Positions 34,331 through 42,283 of a DNA stretch of 64,000 nucleotides are shown piece by piece. The first letter of the stretch is position 1, and each line of letters starts with the position of its first letter. A program made the position numbers and the translations under genes. The stretch spans positions 682,001 through 746,000 of the forward strand of contig CP144143.1 of the NCBI GenBank assembly GCA_028485475.2, read 5' to 3'. This stretch comes from Chitinophagaceae bacterium C216 (GTDB lineage: Bacteria > Bacteroidota > Bacteroidia > Chitinophagales > Chitinophagaceae). The notes under the pieces are model-generated. The model did no database searches. It was not told where the DNA came from and was given only the letters and a program-made list of their open reading frames with translations.

Positions 34331-36319
34331 ATGTTTTTCGACCGAAAAGACTTGTCCAATGCGCAGTTGCTGCAGTTGCATCGAAGTCTGTTATACCCCC
34401 GCCTTATAGAAGAAAAAATGCTCATTTTGCTACGTCAAGGAAAAATAAGCAAATGGTTTAGTGGTATCGGTCAGGAGGCTATCGCTGTGGGAGCAACAAT
34501 GGCTATGCAACAGGATGAGTGGATAATGCCACTACATCGTAATCTGGGTGTATTTACCACCCGACAAATGCCTTTACGAAAGCTTTTTAAGCAGTGGCAG
34601 GGCGAGCAGGACGGGTACAGTAAAGGAAGAGAACGTAGCTTTCATTTCGGTAGCAGCGATCATTATATCTGTGGCATGATTTCGCATCTGGGGCCTCAGC
34701 TAGCAGTGGCGGATGGGGTAGCGCTCGCTTATCAGCTGGCAGAACAAAACAAAGCTGTTTTAGCTTTCACGGGCGAAGGGGGAACCAGCGAAGGCGATTT
34801 TCATGAAGCTCTCAATATTGCAGCAGTGTGGGACCTGCCAGTCATTTTTCTTGTGGAAAACAATGGCTATGCCTTAAGCACTCCTACGAATGAGCAGTAC
34901 CGCTGTGTGCATTTGGTAGACAAGGCCAAAGGATATGGCATGGAGGGCGTACGAATCGACGGTAACAATATTCTGGCAGTATACGATACCATCAAAGGCG
35001 TGAGGGAATATTGTATCACCTACCAAAAACCTTATCTGGTAGAGTGTGTGACTTTTCGCATGCGTGGCCATGAAGAAGCTAGTGGCACGCATTATGTACC
35101 ATCTTCCTTATTTGAGCTGTGGCAGCAAAAAGACCCCGTTAACAATTTTGAACAGTATTTGCAAGAGCAGGAAATCATTACGCAGGAAGGTCTGCAGGCT
35201 GTGCGGGATGAAATTAAAACCCAGATAGAAGAAGAACTGGCTGCAGCGGAAAAAGAAAAATCTTACTTCGTTATTGATACAAAACTTGAGCTGGATGAAG
35301 TGTACTATCCACATCAGCAAAGTGAAGAATTACTGAATGTGGATGAAAATGATGCATCGGAAAAACGTTTTATAGATGCCATAAAGGAAGGTCTTATTCA
35401 ATCCATGAAAGAGCATGAAAAGCTCATCATCATGGGTCAGGATATTGCAGAATATGGCGGAGCCTTTAAGGTTACTGAGGGTCTAGTGAACATCTTTGGA
35501 AAAAAAAGAATTCGCAATACACCCATTTGCGAGAGTGGTGTGGTAGGAGCCGCACTGGGATTGGCTTTGGAGGGCTACAAGTCGGTAGTGGAAATGCAAT
35601 TTGCCGATTTTGTAACCATGGCCTTTAATCAAATTGTAAATAATCTTGCAAAAATTCATTATCGATGGGGACAACCGGCCGACGTGGTGGTGCGCATGCC
35701 TACTGGCGGCGGTATGGGGGCTGGCCCTTTTCATAGTCAGAGCAATGAGGCCTGGTTTGCCCATGTTCCCGGATTAAAAATAGTGTATCCCGCTTCTCCA
35801 CGTGATGCTAAAGGATTACTAATAGCAGCCATCAATGATCCCAATCCGGTGCTTTTCTTTGAGCACAAAGCCCTTTATCGCAGTCTTACCGAGCGGGTGC
35901 CCAACGCCTTCTATGAAGTGGAAATCGGAAAAGCACGTTTGGTGCAATCCGGAGAAGATGTTTCCATTATTACTTACGGCATGGGTGTTATATGGGCGCA
36001 GCAATATGCCGAAGCACACCCCGAAGTAGATGTGGAGATATTGGATTTGAGAAGCTTGCTGCCCCTAGATTATGATGCCATCAGAAATACGACAGCTCGA
36101 ACAGGCCGCGTACTAATTTTGCATGAGGATACACTGACGGGAGGCATCGGGGCGGAGATTGCCGCCTGGATTGGAGAACACTGTTTTAATATGTTGGATG
36201 CTCCGGTAATGCGTTGTGCTTCGCTAGATACACCTGTACCGTTTAACAAAGCATTGGAAAAGAATTTTATGGCTGTAGCAAGACTTGAAAAATGTATGGA
36301 TGAACTGCTGGCTTATTAA
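34331..36319 (+). CDS. Branched-chain 2-oxoacid dehydrogenase E1, fused alpha and beta subunits
   Basis: 662 residues from the ATG at 34331; the frame extends to 34280 but the promoter element lies inside that extension. The alpha part (about 1-325) carries the thiamine diphosphate motif FTGEGGTSEGDFHE followed about 25 residues later by VENNGYA, and RMRGHEEASGTHY. The beta part (about 345-660) has MGQDIAEYGGAFKVTEGL, PICESGVVGAALGLALEG and HEDTLTGGIGAEIAAW. It decarboxylates branched-chain 2-oxoacids and passes the acyl group to lipoyl E2; related pyruvate or acetoin substrates cannot be excluded. E2 and E3 are not nearby. Confidence 0.9.
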   Translation: MFFDRKDLSNAQLLQLHRSLLYPRLIEEKMLILLRQGKISKWFSGIGQEAIAVGATMAMQQDEWIMPLHRNLGVFTTRQMPLRKLFKQWQGEQDGYSKGRERSFHFGSSDHYICGMISHLGPQLAVADGVALAYQLAEQNKAVLAFTGEGGTSEGDFHEALNIAAVWDLPVIFLVENNGYALSTPTNEQYRCVHLVDKAKGYGMEGVRIDGNNILAVYDTIKGVREYCITYQKPYLVECVTFRMRGHEEASGTHYVPSSLFELWQQKDPVNNFEQYLQEQEIITQEGLQAVRDEIKTQIEEELAAAEKEKSYFVIDTKLELDEVYYPHQQSEELLNVDENDASEKRFIDAIKEGLIQSMKEHEKLIIMGQDIAEYGGAFKVTEGLVNIFGKKRIRNTPICESGVVGAALGLALEGYKSVVEMQFADFVTMAFNQIVNNLAKIHYRWGQPADVVVRMPTGGGMGAGPFHSQSNEAWFAHVPGLKIVYPASPRDAKGLLIAAINDPNPVLFFEHKALYRSLTERVPNAFYEVEIGKARLVQSGEDVSIITYGMGVIWAQQYAEAHPEVDVEILDLRSLLPLDYDAIRNTTARTGRVLILHEDTLTGGIGAEIAAWIGEHCFNMLDAPVMRCASLDTPVPFNKALEKNFMAVARLEKCMDELLAY

Positions 36320-36343
36320 TGCTAGCTTAATAAAATCATTACT

Positions 36344-36928
36344 ATGGCATATGATCTGTTGATACAAAGCATTTCAAAACACGTAACATTGAGTGAAGAC
36401 GACATTGCTGTTTTGAAAAGTTTTCTGAAAGAAAAGAAGGTGAAAAAAAAGCATTTTCTTTTTTTGGAAGGAGACATGCAGCAGCAGGTGTCTTTTGTGA
36501 GCAGTGGTTGTTTGCGCAGCTATGCTATTGATAAAAACGGTAATGAACATATTATCCAGTTTGCTCCGGCCGGATGGTGGATTGGTGATATGCGCAGCGT
36601 CCTCTATGACGAACCCGCCACCTTAAATGTAGAAGCCATAGAGGATAGCGAAATAGTATGGATCAGCCAACACGACAAAGAACAACTGTATGAGAAAATA
36701 CCTGCCTTGGAGCGTTATTTTAGAATACTAGCAGAACGAGCACTGGCTACTTTTCAACAAAGACTCATCGATGCCCTCAGTCTTACCGCTGCAGAACGTT
36801 ACAGTAATTTTTGCAAAAGATATCCTTCTCTTATTCAGTCGATGCCGCAGAAATATATTGCTTCGTACATAGGTGTAACACCGGAGTTTTTTAGCAAAAT
36901 GCTTAGCCAGCCTATGAAGCGCAAATAG
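36344..36928 (+). CDS. Crp/Fnr-family transcriptional regulator
   Basis: 194 residues: a cyclic-nucleotide-binding-type beta-roll (about 15-115, with FLFLEGDMQQQVSFVSSG at 38-55), a dimerisation helix (about 118-140) and a short C-terminal helix-turn-helix (IASYIGVTPEFFSKML, residues 173-188). There is no cysteine cluster for an Fnr-type Fe-S centre. It begins 24 bases after the E1 gene with no promoter between, so it is probably cotranscribed. A hairpin follows 41 bases after its stop. Confidence 0.85.
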   Translation: MAYDLLIQSISKHVTLSEDDIAVLKSFLKEKKVKKKHFLFLEGDMQQQVSFVSSGCLRSYAIDKNGNEHIIQFAPAGWWIGDMRSVLYDEPATLNVEAIEDSEIVWISQHDKEQLYEKIPALERYFRILAERALATFQQRLIDALSLTAAERYSNFCKRYPSLIQSMPQKYIASYIGVTPEFFSKMLSQPMKRK

Positions 36929-36969
36929 CCCTAAAACAATCTTGTGAGCTTTTTGTTCGCTGTAATCAT

Positions 36970-37004
36970 TAATCTAGATTAAGCTTTTTGCTTAATCCAG
37001 ATTA
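36970..37004 (+). terminator. Fifteen-pair inverted repeat between Crp-like gene and pirin
   Basis: TAATCTAGATTAAGC (36970-36984), loop TTTTT, GCTTAATCCAGATTA (36990-37004), one mismatch. It could terminate the upstream transcript, although no T-tract follows on the plus strand. Its right arm runs straight into the -33 triplet of the pirin promoter (37005-37007), so an operator role is equally possible. Confidence 0.55.
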
Positions 37005-37036
37005 TTGTATGGGGGTAAGGCATGTGGGTAGCTTTG
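37005..37036 (+). promoter_or_regulatory. Promoter for the pirin gene
   Basis: TTG (37005-37007), 21 bases, then TAGCTTTG (37029-37036), an exact match to TAnnTTTG. The ATG is 16 bases further on. Confidence 0.7.
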
Positions 37037-37052
37037 TTTAAAACTTAAGACG

Positions 37053-37922
37053 ATGAAAAAGACAATAGAAAAAGTAGTTTCAAGACCCAGGCATGCCGGA
37101 ATGGTAGGAGATGGTTTTAGAGTTTACAATTATATTCCCAGGGGAGGCATAGAGCAACATAGGTTGAGCCCATTTTTACTGATGGATTTTGCCGCGGCGC
37201 ATTATTTCTCGCCTACAGATACACCCCGAGGCGTGGATGCACATCCTCACAAAGGATTTGAAACAGTTACTATAGCATATAAAGGCAGTGTGGCCCATCA
37301 TGACAGTGCCGGCAACAGTGGTGTGATACATCCGGGTGATGTGCAGTGGATGACTGCCGGCTCAGGCCTGCTGCATAAAGAGTATCATGATGCACAATTT
37401 GCGGCTGAGGGAGGCATTTTTGAGATGGTTCAGCTTTGGGTAAATCTACCTAAAGCATACAAGTTGGTAAATCCGCATTATCAGGCTTTGACTGCAGACC
37501 GCATTCCCAAAGTTTTATTACCCAATGATGGTGGAGAAGTAAATGTAATTGCTGGTAGCTTCAACGGTCAGAATGGTGCGGCAACTACTTATACACCTGT
37601 AAACCTTTTTGACATTAAGCTGCATGCAAAAGGACAGGTATCGGCTACCATTCCTGCAACGCACAATACCGCCCTACTGGTGGTGGAGGGAAATGTAACA
37701 GTAAATGATCGCCCAGTACATCAACACGATTTTGTTTTGTTTAATAACGACGGAACATCAGTAGAGATTAAAGCCGATACCGATGCAGTGGTTTTATTAT
37801 TGAGCGGTACCCCTATAGAAGAACCCATTGCCAGTTACGGTCCGTTCGTAATGAACACGCAGGATGAAATAGTGGAAGCGATAAAAGAGTTTCAGCGCGG
37901 TGCTTACGGCGTACTTGCCTAA
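37053..37922 (+). CDS. Pirin family protein
   Basis: 289 residues, two cupin barrels. The N-terminal barrel holds the metal ligands expected of pirins in DAHPHKGFETVTI (about 60-72) and a later HKEYH; GDVQWMTAGSGLLHKE is a hallmark. Some bacterial pirins act as quercetin 2,3-dioxygenases and others regulate redox enzymes; neither can be assigned here. It follows the Crp-like regulator and has its own promoter. Confidence 0.9.
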   Translation: MKKTIEKVVSRPRHAGMVGDGFRVYNYIPRGGIEQHRLSPFLLMDFAAAHYFSPTDTPRGVDAHPHKGFETVTIAYKGSVAHHDSAGNSGVIHPGDVQWMTAGSGLLHKEYHDAQFAAEGGIFEMVQLWVNLPKAYKLVNPHYQALTADRIPKVLLPNDGGEVNVIAGSFNGQNGAATTYTPVNLFDIKLHAKGQVSATIPATHNTALLVVEGNVTVNDRPVHQHDFVLFNNDGTSVEIKADTDAVVLLLSGTPIEEPIASYGPFVMNTQDEIVEAIKEFQRGAYGVLA

Positions 37923-37999
37923 GCCTGCGTCTATCGCCTATTCGAGGGATTGCCGGAGTGTAAAGCTGTATGTATTTTGCAGCTTTAAAACTTCAGGAT

Positions 38000-38668
38000 A
38001 TGAGACTTATATTTCTGCTTGCAATTTTGTACATTGGTGTGAATGCTTATGCCCAATGCGGTTATTATTATATGCAAAATAATAAAACCATCACCATGGG
38101 CTCTTTTGACAAAAGTGGAAAAGAAAACGGAAGATTTGTTTATAAGGTGTTGGATGTAAGTAATAGCGGCGGTGTTGTTACTTCTAAAATAAAATCCGAA
38201 GCCTTTGATAAAAAGGGAAAGTCGATTGTGGCTATGCAAGGAAATATGCAGTGTAAGAATGGTGTGCTGATGTTGGATATGAAAACATTGGTTACTAGCT
38301 CGCAAATGCAACAGTTTAAAGATGCTGATGTAGACGGAAAAATTTCCTACCTCGAATATCCCGGTGATATAAAAGTTGGCCAAACTCTACCAGACGGAAA
38401 GTTTGATATGGATGTAACCATGCAAAAAGGCATGCGTGCCAAATTGTCCATGGAGGTAACCAACAGAAAAGTTTTAGATAAAGAAAGAGTAACTACCAAG
38501 GCCGGATCTTGGGATGCATATAAAATTTCTTACAACGCTAAAATGGTGATTACCATGGGGATATCAATACCAGTAAACGTAGATATGACCGAGTGGTTCG
38601 TTCCGGGTTTTGGGGTGGTAAAAAGCAGCTCTAAGTCCGGTACGCAGGAATTGTTGTCTATAGAATAA
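38000..38668 (+). CDS. Exported protein of unknown function (DUF3108/TapB-like)
   Basis: 222 residues from the ATG at 38000, which starts a signal peptide (MRLIFLLAILYIGVNAYAQC); the frame opens at 37970 but that part is not signal-like. The mature protein is all-beta, with repeated two-strand units such as GSFDKSGKENGRFVYKVL and IKSEAFDKKGKSIVAM, and a GFGVVKSSSKSG end. This resembles DUF3108-like exported proteins of Bacteroidota. The Cys after the signal might be lipidated, but the lipobox (AYAQC) is poor. Function unknown. Confidence 0.7.
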   Translation: MRLIFLLAILYIGVNAYAQCGYYYMQNNKTITMGSFDKSGKENGRFVYKVLDVSNSGGVVTSKIKSEAFDKKGKSIVAMQGNMQCKNGVLMLDMKTLVTSSQMQQFKDADVDGKISYLEYPGDIKVGQTLPDGKFDMDVTMQKGMRAKLSMEVTNRKVLDKERVTTKAGSWDAYKISYNAKMVITMGISIPVNVDMTEWFVPGFGVVKSSSKSGTQELLSIE

Positions 38669-39387
38669 AAAATATTTGTAATTTTATACAGTAAAAGCTT
38701 TGTTATTCTAAGGATAGGTTTGTAAATGCTGGGTTGAGATTTTCGAAACCCGTATCTGTTGTTCACTTTAACCAAACCATTAATGCCTATGGAGTTCGGT
38801 AGTTGCTCATGGGTATAGGTGATGAAGAATATGTTTAGACACTTTATGAAAGCTATTTGATCGGGTTTTTGTGGTACGACCGGAGGTCGTCATCATTCCG
38901 GTGGAATAGCCATTCAATAATTACATTGCTTTCCGGCTATTCTTCCCTATACCCAGGCAATTTTTATCATACATCTAGCACTTAATTGCTATCCTATTTT
39001 AAAGTCCCCTCGTTATTGTGAGTTTACATTTTCGAGAAATCGCCATACCTTAACCAATACATAGCGAAAATCTTTGATGTCTTTGCATGGCTATTACCTT
39101 GTGGTAGTAGGGGAAAGTTGATGTTGAAAGATCCAGTAGAAGTTTTTGTATTTCATTTACCAAAAGCTTTCATATCTCTGTCGTTTTTCGGCAATAGATA
39201 AATTGTATAGTGAAGGTTTTGTCGCTAGTAAAATAAAATTTGGAAAATTAGATAAGAGTAATACAATCAGCTTTTTACTCAACTAGAATTGTAGTTGAAA
39301 TGTATGATAATTTGTTAAATTCGTAGAGAATGATGTTATACAAAGATTTTTCCTATAGTTAAAACTGTAAATAAAAATTTACGTATA
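38669..39387. other. Long non-coding stretch at the left border of an accessory island
   Basis: 719 bases without a convincing gene. It contains three inverted repeats in a row: ACGACC/GGTCGT (38876-38890), ATTCC/GGAAT (38895-38907) and GAATAGCC/GGCTATTC (38904-38911 and 38935-38942). The last 150 bases before the next gene become very A+T-rich. No tRNA, integrase or att-like repeat was recognised. Confidence 0.4.
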
Positions 39388-40956
39388 ATGAACAAAAACA
39401 TTTGGAGTTTATACAAAAATTCAGACAGAGGAAAGAGTGTGATTAAACTATTTACCGTACATGAAGAAGATGATGAGCTGAATTGGGCAGAGCAAGTTTT
39501 TAAAAATTATGTCGAATATTTAGGTGAGCAAGTTGGAGGGTATAATAAAGAAAGGATGCTAAACTCTTGCATTAATAATTTTTGTATCATACTAATGTGT
39601 ATTTGGGCTGATAACTTGCAGCTAAAAGAGAATGAAGGGATCGATGATTATTATGAAAGGTTAATTGATAATATTGAACTTTCAGAAGTAGAGGTAAATG
39701 AGGAAGAAAGACGCCTTTATAAGGAAAAGGATAGAATAATATATCTACATAAGCAAAACTATAAGTCTCTTTGTTCCATTCTTCCAGAGCTTTCTCTGGC
39801 CTTATTTTACTTATATCCAAATGTTTTTTTTCCAATACTTTTTCGAGAACGATTTGATGTGTTCATGAGAATTCTTGATGTATTGGAAATTTCAATGCCA
39901 GAACTTCCCACAAAACCAGATAAAAGAGGAAGATTGTTATTTTATAAAGAGCTGGTGAAAAATATTTATGCTTTTTCAAAGCAGCATGATCTAACAGCAG
40001 AAGAAACATGTGCTTGTATTTATGATTTTGCACTTATGCTATTAGAAGATAATCAAACTAAAGATGAAATGCCCGAGCCAACTAACATTTGGCTAACTGG
40101 TGCTTGTAAAGAAGATTATAAAAATTTCTTGAAAAATCCAATTAAAGATGCAAAAGCCATTTGGACTTGTAATGAGAACACTAAACGGGGCGACATTATT
40201 ATAATGTATGTTCTTTCCCCGTATAGTTGTATTCAATCCATTTGGCGATCAGATATGGACGGAGTTTATACTCCATTCAATTATTATAACAGTAGAACAA
40301 GAGTTACAAGTGGAATTCTGATTTCTCCCATAACACTTAACGAGCTAAAAGCAGACCAATATTTTTCGCAGCTTGGAATTGTAAGGAAAAACTTTCAAGG
40401 AGTAAATGGAGTAAAATTTACGGCCAAAGATTATAAAGAACTTCAACGATTATTATCTGAAAAGGGATTTGATATTTCTCTCTTGCCACAATTGTACAAG
40501 CCCAACTTGGAAATCGAAGGTGATATTAAAAACGAAAAAGATGTGGAAGAAAAACTACTGATTCCACTACTAACGAAATTAGGATATACAGAAGGGGATT
40601 GGACAAGACAATTGTCTCAAAAAGTAGGAAGAAACTTAAAAGCAATTCCCGATTTTGTATTTCTTCCTAAAGGGGAATTATATTTTCAGAACGCTCCTCT
40701 GATTATAGAAGCGAAATTTGATATAAGTTCGAATATTGAAAGAACAAAATCCTATAATCAAGCATTATCTTATGCAAGAATGATGAAGTCTTCAATGTTC
40801 GGAATTTGCGACAAAGAAAGATTAATAATATATAAAGAACGAAAAGGTCTCTTTGACCGTTTTCAACCAGCTTTTGAAAAATATTGGCAAAATATAAATG
40901 ATACAGAAACCTTTAATCAATTAAAATTAATAATAGGAAAAAGTGCAATTCAATAA
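39388..40956 (+). CDS. Putative EVE-like/PD-(D/E)XK nuclease, candidate modification-dependent restriction enzyme
   Basis: 522 residues with three parts. Residues 1-229 are helical with acidic/basic stretches and a core around LYPNVFFPILFRERFD, of no recognised family. Residues 233-365 look like an EVE/PUA-type domain: NIWLTGACKEDYKNFL, then AIWTCNEN, then KRGDIIIMYVLSP and IQSIWRS; EVE domains bind modified bases in DNA. Residues 380-490 resemble the N-terminal nuclease domain of type I restriction R subunits: Glu387-Glu388, Pro421-Asp422 and Glu441-Ala442-Lys443 form a PD-(D/E)XK site. The combination suggests cleavage of DNA carrying foreign base modifications (inference). No methylase, helicase or McrB-like GTPase is nearby, so it would act alone. 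It is A+T-richer than its neighbours. Confidence 0.65.
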   Translation: MNKNIWSLYKNSDRGKSVIKLFTVHEEDDELNWAEQVFKNYVEYLGEQVGGYNKERMLNSCINNFCIILMCIWADNLQLKENEGIDDYYERLIDNIELSEVEVNEEERRLYKEKDRIIYLHKQNYKSLCSILPELSLALFYLYPNVFFPILFRERFDVFMRILDVLEISMPELPTKPDKRGRLLFYKELVKNIYAFSKQHDLTAEETCACIYDFALMLLEDNQTKDEMPEPTNIWLTGACKEDYKNFLKNPIKDAKAIWTCNENTKRGDIIIMYVLSPYSCIQSIWRSDMDGVYTPFNYYNSRTRVTSGILISPITLNELKADQYFSQLGIVRKNFQGVNGVKFTAKDYKELQRLLSEKGFDISLLPQLYKPNLEIEGDIKNEKDVEEKLLIPLLTKLGYTEGDWTRQLSQKVGRNLKAIPDFVFLPKGELYFQNAPLIIEAKFDISSNIERTKSYNQALSYARMMKSSMFGICDKERLIIYKERKGLFDRFQPAFEKYWQNINDTETFNQLKLIIGKSAIQ

Positions 40957-41063
40957 TATACTTGTATCACAAAGCTTGTCATAATAAATATGCTGATATA
41001 TATCTATTTTTCCTCCCTCGTCTTATCAATCTACATTTTCAATAATGAAAGACATAAAAAGAT

Positions 41064-41492
41064 ATGCGAATCTGGTCGGTTCATCCAAAATATTTAGATA
41101 CAAAAGGGCTTGTGGCATTATGGCGGGAAACGATTCTTGCCAAGCACGTTCTTGAAGGCCGAACCAAAGGATACCGAAACCACCCTCAACTTATCAGATT
41201 TAAACAATCTGACCATCCATTAGATAGAATAAACCAATATTTGGCAACCGTATATGAGGAGGCAACGCGTAGAGGGTATACATTTGACAAAGAAAAGATT
41301 GACTGGAATTTTTCATCTTCTTTAATGAAAGTAACCAGCGGGCAATTGCAATATGAAAAAGAGCACTTACTCCGAAAACTTAATGTGCGTGATCCTCAAA
41401 GATCTGATCTCGTAAAAGCAATAAGTAAAATCGACCCCCATCCTATGTTTAAAGTTGTCAAGGGCGGCATAGAAGCGTGGGAAATAATCTAA
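41064..41492 (+). CDS. Pyrimidine dimer DNA glycosylase-like protein (Pyr_excise family)
   Basis: 142 residues. The N-terminus MRIWSVHPKYLDTKGLVAL followed by WRE matches the group annotated as pyrimidine dimer DNA glycosylase/endonuclease V. In T4 endonuclease V the nucleophile is the amine of Thr2 and Glu23 is catalytic; here Glu22 in WRE takes the glutamate position and Met1 the position of Thr2. There is no in-frame upstream start. It lies 107 bases after the EVE-like nuclease gene on the same strand. Dimer excision is possible, but substrates of this short branch are not established. Confidence 0.75.
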   Translation: MRIWSVHPKYLDTKGLVALWRETILAKHVLEGRTKGYRNHPQLIRFKQSDHPLDRINQYLATVYEEATRRGYTFDKEKIDWNFSSSLMKVTSGQLQYEKEHLLRKLNVRDPQRSDLVKAISKIDPHPMFKVVKGGIEAWEII

Positions 41493-41734
41493 CAATATAA
41501 TTACGCACACCGTGTATGCTTGTGGGCAATATGGGTTTTGGCAAATGAAATAATCGGTATCATCTATTTTTTATCTCACTATCCAACCCTCTCATTTAAG
41601 CAAATTTTATATCCGGCTTTTCCCTGTTTTCGATAAAAATTAGGATTCGGCAGACGTTCTTTCGGAAGAAATACCCCTCCCGCTTTGGCCATGCCGTACC
41701 CCTGGCATGTAATAACAATAAAATAAGAAGCCGA

Positions 41735-42283
41735 ATGAACGACACTCGAATCACGTTAAAATATATTCTGATCGGAATTATTGTTGTAATCTTTACCTGG
41801 ACATTTCATGAGTTTGCACACTGGCTTACAAGCGAGCTTTTGGGATATGACACAGCGATGTATCTAAATGCGAGCTCGACCTTAGGCGATAATAAGCCGA
41901 ACGACTTACATAGAGTCATTATCTCTGCTACAGGTCCCGCTGTTACGCTGCTTCAGGGATGGATTGTTTTCCTATTGCTCAAAAACAAAAAATGGGATAA
42001 GTATGGATACTTGTTGCTTTTCACAGCATGCTACATGCGTTTCCTAGCAGGACTGATGAATGGTATCAACCCTAATGATGAGGGGCGTATCAGCGCTTAT
42101 CTGGGATGGGGCACCTTCACATTGCCGATAATTGTTTGTGTGCTTTTATTTTTAATGGTTCGGAGAATATCGAAGCAATATCATCTAAGCTGGAAATTCC
42201 AGCTCGCGAACACCTTAATTGTCATGTTTGTCAGCTCAGCCTTAATTCTCGCTGACCAGTTTTTTAAAATCAGATTATTGTAA
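41735..42283 (+). CDS. Small membrane protein with HExxH zinc motif (M50-like)
   Basis: 182 residues with about five hydrophobic segments. The first one contains His25-Glu26-x2-His29 (FHEFAHW), the zinc-protease motif, placed within or at the edge of the membrane as in site-2 proteases. ISATGPAVTLLQG (about 68-80) resembles the AGPxxN-type motif of M50, and INPNDEGRIS (about 110) supplies a possible third ligand Asp. The family cannot be assigned with certainty; it may be a reduced intramembrane protease. It is the last gene of the island. Confidence 0.55.
   Translation: MNDTRITLKYILIGIIVVIFTWTFHEFAHWLTSELLGYDTAMYLNASSTLGDNKPNDLHRVIISATGPAVTLLQGWIVFLLLKNKKWDKYGYLLLFTACYMRFLAGLMNGINPNDEGRISAYLGWGTFTLPIIVCVLLFLMVRRISKQYHLSWKFQLANTLIVMFVSSALILADQFFKIRLL

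Noticed and set aside
38530-38775. Minus-strand frame of 81 codons at the left island border
   Set aside because: Starts in the non-coding flank and ends antisense to the exported protein gene; no family or signal.
38669-39387. tRNA or CRISPR array in the long gap
   Set aside because: No cloverleaf with TTC-A-containing T-arm or CCA end, and no repeated spacer-sized units.
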